NCBI GenBank assembly: GCA_900110015.1
Contig: FOCD01000001.1
Location: 806,001-870,000 of the forward strand
DNA length: 64,000 bases
Reading direction: 5' to 3'
Origin: Terribacillus saccharophilus
Lineage (GTDB): Bacteria; Bacillota; Bacilli; Bacillales; Amphibacillaceae
The notes below the pieces were generated by a model. The model saw nothing but the letters and a program-made list of their open reading frames with translations, was not told the DNA's origin and searched no databases. The position numbers and the translations under genes are program-made. This document shows, one piece after another, positions 38,880 through 48,586 of this stretch. Every line of letters starts with the position of its first letter. Positions within the stretch are counted from its first letter, which is position 1.

Positions 38880-38914
38880 AAAAAAAGGAAGCAGGCTTTT
38901 TGGCCTGCTTCCTT
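38880..38914 (-). terminator. Intrinsic terminator after codY
   Basis: Minus strand AAGGAAGCAGGC, six-base loop, GCCTGCTTCCTT, followed by a run of T: a perfect 12-bp stem immediately after the codY stop codon. It ends the xerC-hslVU-codY transcript. Confidence 0.9.
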
Positions 38915-38919
38915 ATATA

Positions 38920-39696
38920 TCAGCTTGTGTGTTTTTGTAATTCAACTAGGAATTTGTTATTAAGAACTTTAATGTAAGTACCTTTCATCCCTAGGGAACG
39001 GGACTCGATAACTCCTGCGCTTTCAAGCTTACGCAATGCGTTGACGATAACGGAACGTGTAATACCCACACGATCTGCTACTTTACTAGCTACTAGTAAA
39101 CCTTCGCTGCCGTCCAATTCCTCAAAGATGTGCTCGATTGCTTCCAATTCACTATAAGAAAGGGAGCTGATAGCCATTTGCACAACAGCTTTGCTGCGCG
39201 CTTCTGTTTCAATTTCTGCTGTTTTCTGATGTAGAATTTCCATTCCGACAACTGTCGCGCCATATTCAGCTAGCAGCAAATCATCATCACTGAAGTTTTC
39301 TGCAAGACGGCTGAGAATCAATGTACCAAGGCGTTCACCACCACCGATAATCGGTACAATTGTAGTTAAACCACCCTGGAAAAGATCTTTGTTCTCGACA
39401 GGGAATGCTGTATAAGGGCTGTCGATACCAATGTTTGCAGTTGTTTGCTGAACTTGGAAAAGACCTTCTGTGTATTCTTTTGGAAATTGCTTTTCTTCAA
39501 GCATTTGCTTCATTCTGTCATTCTCGATTGCCTGGTTAATCGAAACACCGAGCAATTTACCACGGCGGCTTACGATAAAGATGTTACTCTCAATAACCTG
39601 TTGCAATGTGTCTGACATATTGTTGAAGTTGACAGCCTTTCCTGCTGTCTTTTGCAGCATAAAGTTTATATCTCTTGCTTTATCTAATAATTTCAT
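38920..39696 (-). CDS. codY: GTP- and branched-chain-amino-acid-sensing pleiotropic repressor CodY
   Basis: Global regulator that represses nitrogen, amino-acid and motility genes when isoleucine, leucine, valine and GTP are high. The 258-residue protein starts [19 protein letters not shown] and has the N-terminal GAF ligand-binding domain. The C-terminal winged helix-turn-helix is near residues 203-240 ([20 protein letters not shown], then [12 protein letters not shown]). It is the last gene of trmFO(remnant)-xerC-hslV-hslU-codY. In B. subtilis CodY represses the fla/che operon, whose first gene lies 425 bases downstream here. Confidence 0.97.
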   Translation of the reverse strand: MKLLDKARDINFMLQKTAGKAVNFNNMSDTLQQVIESNIFIVSRRGKLLGVSINQAIENDRMKQMLEEKQFPKEYTEGLFQVQQTTANIGIDSPYTAFPVENKDLFQGGLTTIVPIIGGGERLGTLILSRLAENFSDDDLLLAEYGATVVGMEILHQKTAEIETEARSKAVVQMAISSLSYSELEAIEHIFEELDGSEGLLVASKVADRVGITRSVIVNALRKLESAGVIESRSLGMKGTYIKVLNNKFLVELQKHTS

Positions 39697-39713
39697 GATT
39701 TCCTCCTGTAATG

Positions 39714-41102
39714 TTATAAAATATATTGACTGAGATCTTTATTTTTTGCGATTGATGCTAGTTTGTCGTCTACGTAGCTAGGGGTAATTTGAATTGTCCC
39801 CATGTTGATATCAGCTGCTTCAAAACTTAAGTCCTCCAGCAGCTTCTCCAAAATGGTATGAAGACGACGGGCACCGATATTATCTGTTTCCTGATTCACT
39901 TCAAAAGCCACTTCCGCTAGTCTGGTAACAGCTTCGTCCGTAAACTCAACATTTATACCTTCTGTCTCTAATAAAGCCTTATATTGCTTCAGCAATGCGT
40001 TGGAGGGCTCGACAAGGATCTTCTTGAAATCGTCGACAGATAGCTTCTCCAATTCAACACGGATTGGAAAACGTCCCTGCAGCTCCGGTATTAGATCAGA
40101 AGGCTTTGCCATATGAAAGGCTCCTGCTGCTACGAACAAAATATGATCTGTTTTAACAGGGCCGTATTTTGTTGTAACAGTAGAACCTTCTACGATTGGA
40201 AGTATATCTCGCTGGACACCTTCTCGGGATACGTTGGCACCTTGCTCTCCTTTGGCAGCAACTTTATCTATCTCATCGATGAAGATAATCCCTGCTTGTT
40301 CCACCAGTTGTACCGCTTCCTGCGATACTTCGTCCATATCGATCAGCTTTTGGGCTTCCTGCTGAACAAGAAGCGGTCGTGCTTCAGACACTGGCAAACG
40401 GCGCTTTTTCTTTTTCTTCGGCATGAATTGCCCCAAAGCATCCTGCATATTCATACCCATCTGCTCCATACCGGATCCTTGGAGCATATCGTACATTGAG
40501 GATTGCTGCTCCTCAATTTCAATTGTTACCATTGTGTCTTCCAACTCGCCCATTTCGAGCATACGCTCTGTTCGAGCTCGTTTGGATTCAATTTCATCAG
40601 AAGGTTTTTCTTCTTGCTCTTCAGTTTGCTGCTGATTAAAGAGCATCTCGAATGGATTTTTGAAGTTATTTGCCTGCTTTTTCGTCTCAGGAACAAGTAG
40701 CTTGACGAGTCGTTTCTTCGCCTGTTCCCCGGCTTTATCCTGAACAGCTTCCATCTTGTTTTCCCGTACAAGCCGCACGGAAGCTTCAGCCAAATCCCTT
40801 ACCATCGATTCTACATCACGGCCGACATAGCCGACTTCAGTGAATTTTGTTGCTTCCACTTTAATGAATGGTGCTCCAACAAGTTTCGCCAGCCTTCTAG
40901 CAATTTCTGTTTTACCAACACCAGTCGGTCCAATCATCAGAATGTTTTTTGGCGTTATCTCATCGCGTAATTCACTATCAAGCTGCATGCGGCGATAACG
41001 GTTCCTTAATGCCACCGCTACTGACCTCTTGGCATTTTGCTGACCGATGATATAACGATCCAGCTGCGCTACGATTTGTTTAGGGGTTAAGTTAGCCTCC
41101 AT
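39714..41102 (-). CDS. hslU: ATPase subunit HslU (ClpY) of the HslVU protease
   Basis: AAA+ unfoldase partner of HslV. The 462-residue product has Walker A GPTGVGKT at residues 58-65, Walker [12 protein letters not shown], the acidic and Gln-rich I-domain in the middle, and the C-terminal tail [10 protein letters not shown] that docks into HslV. Of two adjacent ATG codons, the second (41102) is better spaced from GGAGG. The start overlaps the hslV stop region. Confidence 0.96.
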   Translation of the reverse strand: MEANLTPKQIVAQLDRYIIGQQNAKRSVAVALRNRYRRMQLDSELRDEITPKNILMIGPTGVGKTEIARRLAKLVGAPFIKVEATKFTEVGYVGRDVESMVRDLAEASVRLVRENKMEAVQDKAGEQAKKRLVKLLVPETKKQANNFKNPFEMLFNQQQTEEQEEKPSDEIESKRARTERMLEMGELEDTMVTIEIEEQQSSMYDMLQGSGMEQMGMNMQDALGQFMPKKKKKRRLPVSEARPLLVQQEAQKLIDMDEVSQEAVQLVEQAGIIFIDEIDKVAAKGEQGANVSREGVQRDILPIVEGSTVTTKYGPVKTDHILFVAAGAFHMAKPSDLIPELQGRFPIRVELEKLSVDDFKKILVEPSNALLKQYKALLETEGINVEFTDEAVTRLAEVAFEVNQETDNIGARRLHTILEKLLEDLSFEAADINMGTIQITPSYVDDKLASIAKNKDLSQYIL

Positions 41103-41104
41103 CA

Positions 41105-41653
41105 TTACGCCTCCAATGTCTCCAACGTGATTTGGTCATTCGTGAATACACAAATCTCTCCAGCAATTTCAAGAGCGGCCTGAGCGATTTCAGCTGCCGA
41201 CTTCTCTTCGGAATATCTTTTCAGTGCGCGTCCTGCGCTTAAGGCAAAATTGCCGCCTGAGCCGATAGCCAAAATATCATCATCCGGTTCAATGACTTCC
41301 CCAGTTCCTGAAACAAGAAACATTTGCTCTTTGTTCATCACGATTAGCATCGCTTCCAGCTTACGAAGCACTTGGTCACTGCGCCATTCCTTCGCTAATT
41401 CCACTGCAGCTCTGGCAAGGTTGCCGTTATATGTTTCAAGCTTCCCCTCGAATTTTTCAAAAAGCGTAAACGCGTCAGCTACCGAACCAGCGAAGCCCGC
41501 CAGCACCTGACCTTTGAATATTCTTCTAACTTTTTTTGCTTTATGCTTCATGACAACTTGGTTGCCGAGCGTCACCTGTCCATCTCCAGACATTGCACAC
41601 TCACCTTTATGACGTACGGCGAAAATAGTGGTGGCATGAAATTCAGAACTCAT
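41105..41653 (-). CDS. hslV: Peptidase subunit HslV (ClpQ/CodW) of the HslVU protease
   Basis: Proteasome-like N-terminal nucleophile protease. The 182-residue product begins [13 protein letters not shown]. As in B. subtilis ClpQ, the residue exposed after Met removal is Ser, not the Thr nucleophile of E. coli HslV, and a short extension precedes the conserved [16 protein letters not shown] and [15 protein letters not shown] are family hallmarks. Coupled to hslU downstream. Confidence 0.96.
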   Translation of the reverse strand: MSSEFHATTIFAVRHKGECAMSGDGQVTLGNQVVMKHKAKKVRRIFKGQVLAGFAGSVADAFTLFEKFEGKLETYNGNLARAAVELAKEWRSDQVLRKLEAMLIVMNKEQMFLVSGTGEVIEPDDDILAIGSGGNFALSAGRALKRYSEEKSAAEIAQAALEIAGEICVFTNDQITLETLEA

Positions 41654-41668
41654 GGCTATCCATCTCCT

Positions 41669-42577
41669 TTATTCCCGATTCGCTCTCGGATGGGTATTCA
41701 TATATATCGTACGCAGCCGATCTTTCGTCACATGCGTATAAATCTGTGTAGAGGACAGATGCTCATGACCAAGCAGTTCCTGCACAGCACGCAAATCAGC
41801 ACCTTCATTCAGCATGTGCGTGGCAAATGTGTGGCGCAGCTTGTGCGGATGCAGGTGCATATGTACAGCGGACTGCTCAACCAGTTTATTCAGGATGAGA
41901 CGAATCCCCCGTTCCGTAATCGGTTTTCCTCTGCTGTTTAAGAACAGTTTATCGGTATCTTCCTTCGTCTTTTCTAAAAGACGATTGCGTCCATCCTGTA
42001 TATATCTCTGTGTTGCTTTTTCCATGAAACTGCCGAACGGAACATACCTCTCCTTACGGCCCTTTCCACGTACAAGGACGGTGCCAATAGCAAAGTCTAT
42101 ATCACCTAAGGTAATACCAGCACACTCGCTGACACGCATACCAGTACCGTACAGACACTCAAGAATAGCTTGATCCCGCTGTCCCAGCGGAGTTTCCAAA
42201 TCAGAAGCCTCGAAAAGTTTCTCAAGCTCTTGTTCGTAAAGGAAGCTGGGTACATAGGAAGGTGCCTTTGGCTGAACAAGCCGTAAAAATGGGTTTGCCT
42301 TGACAATATCTTCCCGCTCCAGGTACTTGTAAAAAGAACGCAGACTGGATATCTTCCGTGATACCGTCCGTCTAGACAGCTTCTTCTCATATAATCGTGT
42401 AAGAAATACGCGTACTACTCCGGGATCTACCTGCTCAAACAAAATAGATTCCGAATGAAGGAATTCAAGGAAAAAATTCACATCATTCAGATAATAGTAA
42501 ACCGTATGTGGGGAAGCATGCTTCTCCACTTGCAAATAAGATTTGAACTCTTGAACGAACTGTTCTGCATTTTTCAA
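41669..42577 (-). CDS. xerC: Tyrosine recombinase XerC (CodV)
   Basis: With XerD, resolves chromosome dimers at dif. The 302-residue protein has the N-terminal SAM-like core-binding domain and the catalytic residues Arg148 (GTGMRVSE), Lys172, His245 and Arg248 (HPHKLRHT), His271 (LLGHEHLS) and nucleophile Tyr280 (TQIYTHV). The start is TTG, eight bases after GAGG. In other Bacilli it follows trmFO directly; here the intact trmFO is replaced by a decayed remnant. Confidence 0.96.
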   Translation of the reverse strand: MKNAEQFVQEFKSYLQVEKHASPHTVYYYLNDVNFFLEFLHSESILFEQVDPGVVRVFLTRLYEKKLSRRTVSRKISSLRSFYKYLEREDIVKANPFLRLVQPKAPSYVPSFLYEQELEKLFEASDLETPLGQRDQAILECLYGTGMRVSECAGITLGDIDFAIGTVLVRGKGRKERYVPFGSFMEKATQRYIQDGRNRLLEKTKEDTDKLFLNSRGKPITERGIRLILNKLVEQSAVHMHLHPHKLRHTFATHMLNEGADLRAVQELLGHEHLSSTQIYTHVTKDRLRTIYMNTHPRANRE

Positions 42578-42644
42578 TTTAATCGCCTCACTTCAAGCGT
42601 ATAAAGCTTATCATAACTTCAAGCAGAGAAGCAAACGTTAGAAA

Positions 42645-42924
42645 TTAAATTGTAGAAAAATTCTGAATTGAAGTCAATGTGCAATCAGCTTAAGCACGAT
42701 TACAATTTTGCTTAAGTTTTAATCGGCTTTTCCAATTCATTAAACAAACCAATTTAGCGTTCATTGGCGGGAAATTCTTGCTGTTCGCATGCGTTATATA
42801 ATGTGCAATACTTTCGATTACAGTTTTTCTGGCAACTTCACTTTATCAAGCGTGATTTTAAGCAAACTCTGTACATATTGATGCTGTTCTTTTCAATGAT
42901 CGGAGCAGCTGCATCAAAGAAATG
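42645..42924 (-). pseudogene. trmFO: Decayed trmFO remnant (tRNA m5U54 methyltransferase)
   Basis: No intact gene lies between topA and xerC, yet reading the minus strand gives two clear TrmFO pieces in family order. At 42924-42841 is HFFDAAAPIIEKNSINMY followed by RVCLKSR, resembling the YFYDAAAPIIEKDSIDM...VYLKSRYDKGE block of TrmFO. After a frameshifted junction, 42809-42645 gives AHYITHANSKNFPPMNA, then a KLKQNCNRA stretch and LTSIQNF, like the C-terminal end (HYITHA...NFQPMNANFGL...KKERN...ALTSIQNF). Stop codons interrupt both. Roughly three quarters of the usual 435 codons are missing, so the product cannot be functional. Family comparisons are from memory. Confidence 0.85.
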
Positions 42925-42989
42925 GCGAATCATTTGTCATACGGTCTTACCCCTCAAGTGTGTCAAGCAAAATTCCTTTCCAATCCGTT

Positions 42990-43018
42990 ATTATAGACCT
43001 CGTATAATACTGTGTCAA
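42990..43018 (-). promoter_or_regulatory. Consensus sigma-A promoter upstream of the trmFO remnant
   Basis: Minus strand TTGACA, 17-base spacer, TATAAT: a perfect match to the sigma-A consensus. It lies between the topA terminator and the trmFO remnant, so it was probably the trmFO promoter. It now likely drives xerC-hslV-hslU-codY with an untranslated leader of about 400 nt. Confidence 0.85.
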
Positions 43019-43065
43019 ATTATTTCCGGTTCCTGCTCTTGTTTTCACAAAGTCTTAACAATTCA

Positions 43066-43102
43066 AACAAAAAGACTCTGGCTATCATTAAGCCGGAGTC
43101 TT
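43066..43102 (-). terminator. Intrinsic terminator after topA
   Basis: Minus strand AAGACTCCGGCT, seven-base loop, AGCCAGAGTCTT with one mismatch, followed by TTTTTGTTTG. It ends topA transcription before the trmFO remnant. Confidence 0.85.
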
Positions 43103-43108
43103 CTCGTA

Positions 43109-45187
43109 CTACTGCTGAACTTTTTCTTTATAATCACAGCTGGAACAGGTAATCTGTGTTCCTTTTTTCGCTTTCTTTTCGACAAGCATGGATGTACATT
43201 TCGGACATGGTCTTGAAATAGGTTTATCCCAGCTTAGGAAATCACAGTCCGGATAGCGATCACAGCCATAGAACACTCGGTTTTTCTTCGACTTACGTTC
43301 GACGACTTCGCCTTCTTTACATTTCGGGCAAGTAACACCGATTTTTTTCAAAATCGGCTTCGTATTGCGGCAATCCGGGAAATTGGAGCACGCCAGGAAC
43401 TTTCCGTAGCGTCCCATCTTGTATACCATCTCATGCCCGCATTCCTCACAGTCGATACCGGCCGGTTCATCCCTTATCTCTATTTTTTCCATTTCCTGTT
43501 CTGCTTTTTCCAACCGTGTATCGAAGCCTTTGTAAAACTCATCGATGATCGTGACCCATTGAGTCTTGCCATCCTCGATATGGTCAAGGTCTTCCTCCAT
43601 CTTCACCGTGAACTCCAAATCGATGATCTCCGGGAAAAATTCCTTCAGGATATCAATAACAATTTCTCCGAGTTCTGTCGGTACGAAACGCTTGTTGTCA
43701 AGCGTCACATAGCCGCGGCGCTGAATCGTATCCAGTGTTGGTGCAAATGTAGATGGGCGACCGATTCCCTGCTCTTCCATCGTACGTACAAGCCGAGCTT
43801 CCGTATAGCGTGGTGGCGGCTGTGTGTAGTGCTGATTCGGCGTGATCTGGTCCGCCTTCACTGTCATGCCTTCTTCCAGATTCGGAAGTAACCTGTCCTT
43901 TTCACTCGTATTATCATCATTACCTTCTACATAAACCTTCATAAATCCTTTGAATTTAACCTTGGATCCTGTAGCTCTAAACTCTACACCTTCATTTACA
44001 AGGTGGACTGTCATCGTATCCAGGACAGCCTGTGCCATCTGACTTGCAATGAAACGCTCCCAGATAAGTTTGTACAGTCTGAACTGATCACGTGACAGGA
44101 TTGCTTTCACGCTGTCAGGATGCCTGAAAGCAGATGTTGGGCGGATACCTTCATGAGCATCCTGTGCGCCTTCAGTTTGTTTCGTTTTGGTTCCTGAACC
44201 AAGAAACTCATCGCCATACGTCTCTTTGATGTAAGTGGCTGATTCTTCTTTGGCTGTGTTGGAAATACGAGTAGAATCGGTACGCATATAAGTGATTAGA
44301 CCTGTGATACCGCCTTCTTTTTTACCTAAATCGATTCCTTCATAAAGCTGCTGTGCCACCATCATTGTCTTACGTGCTCGGAAATTAAGTTTGCGCGCTG
44401 CTTCCTGCTGCAGCGAAGACGTTGTGAATGGAGCAGCTGGGTTACGTTTTCGTTCCCTTTTGTTCACTTTATCAACTTGGAAATCTTCCCCGCTTAATTT
44501 ACCTAGGATCTCATTGACTTCTTCTTCAGACGCGAGACCAACCTTTTTACCATCTATTCCATAAAATGATCCTTCAAAATTGTCTTTGCCGGATTGGAAA
44601 GCTGCATCAATTGACCAGTACTCTTCTGGAATGAATTCCTTGATCTCGTTTTCACGGTCCATAATCATCTTAACGGCCACTGATTGAACACGTCCCGCAC
44701 TCAAGCCTTTTTTCACTTTCTTCCATAGCAGTGGGCTGATATTATAACCGACAAGTCGGTCCAAGATACGACGAGCTTGTTGGGCATCAACTAAATCCAT
44801 ATCGATACTGCGCGGATGCTTAAACGATTCCTTGATCGCATCCTTTGTGATTTCATTGAAGACTACGCGGCACTCAGAAGTTTCATCGATATTCAAGCTA
44901 TGAGCTAAATGCCAGGCGATTGCTTCCCCCTCACGATCGGGATCGGCTGCGAGATATACTTTTTTTACTTTTTTCGCTGCACTTTTCAGTTCTTTAAGCA
45001 CAGGCCCTTTTCCGCGGATGGTGATGTAGCGAGGTTCAAAATCTTCCTCTACATTGATACCCATTTGACTTTTTGGCAAGTCCCGGATATGTCCCATACT
45101 TGCTTTTACTTTATATTTTTTACCTAGATAACGTTCAATTGTTTTCGCTTTAGCTGGAGATTCCACGATTACAAGATAATCTGCCAT
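43109..45187 (-). CDS. topA: DNA topoisomerase I
   Basis: Type IA topoisomerase that relaxes negative supercoils. The 692-residue product begins [20 protein letters not shown] (Toprim domain), has the metal-binding DPDREGEA at residues 82-89 and the catalytic Tyr300 in [12 protein letters not shown]. Three C-terminal four-cysteine zinc motifs follow (CEECGHE, CPKCKEG, CPKCTSM). The start at 45187 has GGGAGG; an upstream TTG is part of that site. It has its own promoter. Confidence 0.97.
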   Translation of the reverse strand: MADYLVIVESPAKAKTIERYLGKKYKVKASMGHIRDLPKSQMGINVEEDFEPRYITIRGKGPVLKELKSAAKKVKKVYLAADPDREGEAIAWHLAHSLNIDETSECRVVFNEITKDAIKESFKHPRSIDMDLVDAQQARRILDRLVGYNISPLLWKKVKKGLSAGRVQSVAVKMIMDRENEIKEFIPEEYWSIDAAFQSGKDNFEGSFYGIDGKKVGLASEEEVNEILGKLSGEDFQVDKVNKRERKRNPAAPFTTSSLQQEAARKLNFRARKTMMVAQQLYEGIDLGKKEGGITGLITYMRTDSTRISNTAKEESATYIKETYGDEFLGSGTKTKQTEGAQDAHEGIRPTSAFRHPDSVKAILSRDQFRLYKLIWERFIASQMAQAVLDTMTVHLVNEGVEFRATGSKVKFKGFMKVYVEGNDDNTSEKDRLLPNLEEGMTVKADQITPNQHYTQPPPRYTEARLVRTMEEQGIGRPSTFAPTLDTIQRRGYVTLDNKRFVPTELGEIVIDILKEFFPEIIDLEFTVKMEEDLDHIEDGKTQWVTIIDEFYKGFDTRLEKAEQEMEKIEIRDEPAGIDCEECGHEMVYKMGRYGKFLACSNFPDCRNTKPILKKIGVTCPKCKEGEVVERKSKKNRVFYGCDRYPDCDFLSWDKPISRPCPKCTSMLVEKKAKKGTQITCSSCDYKEKVQQ

Positions 45188-45258
45188 ATTGTTTCCTCCC
45201 AAGAGGTTTTCTTTTTCTGTTTTGTTTTTTTATATATATTGTCCGATAAATCTTCCCT

Positions 45259-45288
45259 ATTATTAAATACTTATATTCCGTTTGTCAA
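45259..45288 (-). promoter_or_regulatory. Sigma-A promoter for topA
   Basis: Minus strand TTGACA, 18-base spacer, AATAAT, about 70 bases before the topA start codon. No strong terminator separates dprA from it, so topA may also receive read-through. Confidence 0.6.
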
Positions 45289-45340
45289 ACATAACTTGCT
45301 ATTTTTTGTAATAGAGCATACATAAATAAGCGAGTTTCTA

Positions 45341-46237
45341 CTATATAATGTGTAACCATTTCGACTTATTACGTTCCCATTCGTCAATCAGTTGACCCGG
45401 TTCAAAGATGATTCCAGCTCCCTCAGATATCATCTGATGACAGCCTGCTGTTCGGTCCTCAAGAGGGTCTCCAGGTATAGCGAATACATCTCTCCCCTGT
45501 TCCAATGCATGCATGACAGTATGCATCGTACCGCTATGCTTTTTTGCTTCAACGACAAGTGTACAAATACCAAGTCCGCTGATAATCCGGTTTCTCTCTG
45601 GAAAATGATGCTGCTGTGGATTTTGATCGGGATAATACTCGCTGAGAACTAGCTGCGTGACTGCTAATTTATCAAATAATGCCTGATTCGAACGAGGATA
45701 TATATGACGTAAGCCGCCTCCCAATACGGCAATTGTACTGCCATTGCTGCGAATGGCTGCGTGATGTGCCATGCTGTCGATTCCTTTTGCCATGCCGCTG
45801 ACAATTGTCCATCCGGCAGCCACTAATGGCTTTAAAAAATAAGCTACTTTGGCAGCAGCAGCTTTGGTCGGCTGACGCGTGCCAACCACGCTGATTGCAG
45901 GCAGCCTATCAAGGAGCTCGATCCTACCTGCGGCATAAAGTACAAGCGGAGGATCAGGTATGTGCCTTAGAGCAGCTGGATACGCTTCATCAAAGCAAGT
46001 TAAAGTGGAAAAGGTCTGCATGTCCTTCTCCAAGGAGGTAAGATGTGTTACGTCCTGCAGTTCGCGGAACAATGTAAGTGCAAAAGATTCGGGGAGCTGA
46101 TAATAACTCATCAGTTCATGGAAGGATGAATGTAGAAGGTTGTCCAATTGAGGATCAAGTGTGAGGATGCGCTGTATGACCTTACGCCGTCCCCGCAGCA
46201 CTCGGTGCAGCAACAATAATCTTTTACGTTTCTCCAA
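45341..46237 (-). CDS. dprA: DNA processing protein DprA
   Basis: Loads RecA onto incoming single-stranded DNA during natural transformation. The 298-residue protein has an N-terminal helix-hairpin-helix-like region and the DprA Rossmann-like domain with VVGTRQPT, SGMAKGIDSMAHHAA, GGGLRHIYPRSN and FPERNRIISGL. The start is TTG at 46237 after AGGAG. It follows the sucD terminator. Competence-associated genes in this position are standard for Bacilli. Confidence 0.94.
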   Translation of the reverse strand: MEKRKRLLLLHRVLRGRRKVIQRILTLDPQLDNLLHSSFHELMSYYQLPESFALTLFRELQDVTHLTSLEKDMQTFSTLTCFDEAYPAALRHIPDPPLVLYAAGRIELLDRLPAISVVGTRQPTKAAAAKVAYFLKPLVAAGWTIVSGMAKGIDSMAHHAAIRSNGSTIAVLGGGLRHIYPRSNQALFDKLAVTQLVLSEYYPDQNPQQHHFPERNRIISGLGICTLVVEAKKHSGTMHTVMHALEQGRDVFAIPGDPLEDRTAGCHQMISEGAGIIFEPGQLIDEWERNKSKWLHII

Positions 46238-46257
46238 TTTACCACTCCTGTCTCTGA

Positions 46258-46296
46258 AAAAGATAAGAAAGCGGGCCGAATAATCGGCCCACTTTC
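46258..46296 (-). terminator. Intrinsic terminator after sucD
   Basis: Minus strand GAAAGTGGGCCGA-TTAT-TCGGCCCGCTTTC (13 bp, one G-U pair, tetraloop) followed by a T-rich run. It ends the sucCD transcript. Confidence 0.88.
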
Positions 46297-46299
46297 ATC

Positions 46300-47202
46300 T
46301 TAATGCGTTTGACAGATTTCGTACAGTCCCTTTTCTTTGAGCACTTCAATCAAAGTTTCTCCCATAACCGCTGGCGTATCCGCTACTTTTACACCGCAAG
46401 CTTCCAAGACCTTGATTTTTTCGTCAGCTGTGCCTTTTCCACCAGAAATGATGGCACCAGCATGGCCCATACGTTTACCTGGAGGTGCTGTTGCACCGCC
46501 GATAAAGCCGACAACAGGTTTGTTCATGTTTTGACGGATCCATTCGGCAGCTTCTTCTTCGGCTGTACCACCAATTTCTCCGATCATGATAACCGCTTTC
46601 GTCTCTCTGTCTTCATTGAATGCTTTCAAAACATCGATGAAATCCGTTCCGTTAACTGGGTCCCCACCGATACCAACCGCAGTGGATTGGCCAATGCCAG
46701 CTTGTGTAAGCTGATGCACTGCTTCATACGTCAATGTACCAGATCTTGATACAACGCCGATATGTCCTTTTTTGTGGATATATCCAGGCATGATACCAAT
46801 TTTGCATTCTTCCGGTGTAATGACACCAGGACAGTTCGGACCGATCAATCTTGTCTTCTTGCCTTCCATTGCTCGTTTCACACGAACCATGTCCATTACT
46901 GGAATATGCTCTGTAATACAGATAACCAAATCAAGCTCTGCGTCCACAGCTTCCAAAATCGCATCAGCCGCAAAAGCTGCCGGAACATAGATTACTGAAG
47001 CAGTAGCGCCAGTTTCGTGTACTGCCTCTTTCACAGTATTATAAACAGGTACACCTTCTACTTCGGTACCGCCTTTTTTCGGCGTAACACCGGCAACAAT
47101 CCGGGTACCGTATTCAATCATCTGCTTTGTATGGAAAAGCGCCGTAGATCCGGTAATACCTTGTACGAGTACTCTTGTTTCCTTATTAATAAAAACACTC
47201 AT
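46300..47202 (-). CDS. sucD: Succinyl-CoA synthetase alpha subunit
   Basis: TCA-cycle enzyme that couples succinyl-CoA hydrolysis to nucleotide triphosphate formation; the alpha subunit carries the CoA site and the phospho-histidine. The 300-residue protein shows the CoA-binding [19 protein letters not shown] start, [20 protein letters not shown], and the active-site His in [29 protein letters not shown] precedes the ATG. Paired with sucC 18 bases upstream. Confidence 0.97.
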   Translation of the reverse strand: MSVFINKETRVLVQGITGSTALFHTKQMIEYGTRIVAGVTPKKGGTEVEGVPVYNTVKEAVHETGATASVIYVPAAFAADAILEAVDAELDLVICITEHIPVMDMVRVKRAMEGKKTRLIGPNCPGVITPEECKIGIMPGYIHKKGHIGVVSRSGTLTYEAVHQLTQAGIGQSTAVGIGGDPVNGTDFIDVLKAFNEDRETKAVIMIGEIGGTAEEEAAEWIRQNMNKPVVGFIGGATAPPGKRMGHAGAIISGGKGTADEKIKVLEACGVKVADTPAVMGETLIEVLKEKGLYEICQTH

Positions 47203-47220
47203 GAATTTGTACCTCCCCCG

Positions 47221-48381
47221 TTAGTTTACAAGTGCGACGATTTTCTCTGCTGCATCTGCCATGGACGCTGCCGATGTGATGTTCAGTCCGGACTCCTCAA
47301 GCAGCTTCTTGCCCTGCTCCACGTTCGTTCCTTCCAAACGTACGACAAGCGGAATATCCAATCCGACCTGACGGGATGCACCGATTACACCTTCAGCAAT
47401 AACGTCACATTTCATAATGCCTCCGAAGATATTGACTAAGATACCTTTAACATTTTGATCAGCCAGAATGATTTTGAAGGCCTCGGTCACTTTTTCAGTC
47501 GTAGCACCGCCCCCAACATCGAGGAAGTTAGCGGGATCTCCGCCGTAATGTTTGATAATATCCATCGTTGCCATTGCGAGACCTGCACCATTTACCATGC
47601 AGCCGATATTTCCATCAAGGGAAATATAGCTCAAATCATGCTTAGAGGCTTCGATTTCTTTTTCATCTTCTTCATCCAAGTCGCGAAGCGCGACGATATC
47701 TTTATGTCTGTATAGTGCGTTTTCGTCAAAGTTAAGTTTGGCATCAAGTGCCAATACTTGGCCATCACCAGTCGTAACAAGCGGATTAATCTCAGCAATG
47801 GAGCAATCCTTCTCTACGAAAGCCTGATATAAGCTCATCATGAAACCGACAGCTTTGTTCAGCGATTCCGGCGGAATATTAATAGCAAATGCCAATCTTC
47901 TAGCTTGATAGCCAGTCAAACCGACAACAGGGTCGATCGCTTCCCGGAAGATTTTCTCCGGTGTCTCTGCTGCAACTTCCTCAATCTCTGTACCGCCTTC
48001 TTCAGACGCCATCATTACGATTCGGGATGTGCTGCGATCAAGAACAAGACCGATATAATATTCTTTCTGGATATCACAGCCCTCTTCGATTAGAAGCCGT
48101 TTCACTTCTTTTCCTTCTGGACCTGTCTGATGCGTTACAAGCGTCTTGCCTAAGATTTCCTCCGCGTATGTACGAACTTCATCCAAGCTTTTCGCTACTT
48201 TCACACCGCCTGCTTTTCCGCGTCCGCCGGCGTGGATTTGCGCTTTGACAACGCATACATTTGTGCCCAGGCTTTCAGCCGCTTCCACAGCTTCCTCGAC
48301 ACTGAATGCCACTCTACCAGCAGGAACAGACACACCAAATTCACGTAAAACCTCTTTGCCTTGATACTCATGAATATTCAT
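47221..48381 (-). CDS. sucC: Succinyl-CoA synthetase beta subunit
   Basis: Nucleotide-binding subunit of the TCA-cycle enzyme. The 386-residue protein starts [17 protein letters not shown] and has an ATP-grasp fold with [25 protein letters not shown] and [14 protein letters not shown], followed by the GGGATTEKV power-helix region. GGGGAGGG precedes the ATG. First gene of sucCD. Confidence 0.97.
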   Translation of the reverse strand: MNIHEYQGKEVLREFGVSVPAGRVAFSVEEAVEAAESLGTNVCVVKAQIHAGGRGKAGGVKVAKSLDEVRTYAEEILGKTLVTHQTGPEGKEVKRLLIEEGCDIQKEYYIGLVLDRSTSRIVMMASEEGGTEIEEVAAETPEKIFREAIDPVVGLTGYQARRLAFAINIPPESLNKAVGFMMSLYQAFVEKDCSIAEINPLVTTGDGQVLALDAKLNFDENALYRHKDIVALRDLDEEDEKEIEASKHDLSYISLDGNIGCMVNGAGLAMATMDIIKHYGGDPANFLDVGGGATTEKVTEAFKIILADQNVKGILVNIFGGIMKCDVIAEGVIGASRQVGLDIPLVVRLEGTNVEQGKKLLEESGLNITSAASMADAAEKIVALVN

Positions 48382-48415
48382 TCTGTACCCTCCCCGTCAG
48401 ATTCCGTGCAAGACC

Positions 48416-48445
48416 ATTGTAAACGATTTCTTCTGCAAAAGTCTA
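48416..48445 (-). promoter_or_regulatory. Candidate sigma-A promoter for sucCD
   Basis: Minus strand TAGACT, 18-base spacer, TACAAT. The implied leader is about 30 nt. The -35 box is only 4 of 6 to consensus. Confidence 0.5.
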
Positions 48446-48527
48446 CCAAAAACTATGGAAAAGACAGAATCTACATAAAACTTATAAGGGCGAATAAAGA
48501 AGAGGGTGCCCTTTCGCTGAAAATTTA

Positions 48528-48541
48528 TGAAAATGCTTTCA
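48528..48541. promoter_or_regulatory. cre-like catabolite operator upstream of sucC
   Basis: TGAAAATGCTTTCA matches the cre pattern TGWAANCGNTNWCA at 13 of 14 positions; the mismatch is T for the central C. It lies about 85 bases upstream of the candidate sucC -35 box. TCA-cycle genes are often CcpA-controlled in Bacilli, but binding here is inference. Confidence 0.4.
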
Positions 48542-48556
48542 TAAGAGAATTTATGG

Positions 48557-48586
48557 AATAAGCGTCCCCACTAACGGACGCTTATT
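48557..48586 (-). terminator. Hairpin at the end of ylqH
   Basis: Minus strand AATAAGCGTCC, eight-base loop, GGACGCTTATT: a perfect 11-bp stem starting at the ylqH stop codon. Little T-tract follows, so termination may be partial. Confidence 0.6.

Noticed and set aside
42764-43216. Plus-strand open frame of 150 codons across the topA-xerC gap and into topA
   Set aside because: It has no convincing ribosome site, overlaps the topA terminator and the end of topA, and is antisense to the TrmFO-like fragments, which explain the sequence better.
48361-48561. Small plus-strand open frame of 66 codons in the sucC-ylqH spacer
   Set aside because: It starts inside sucC, has no ribosome site and crosses the candidate sucC promoter; no recognisable protein.
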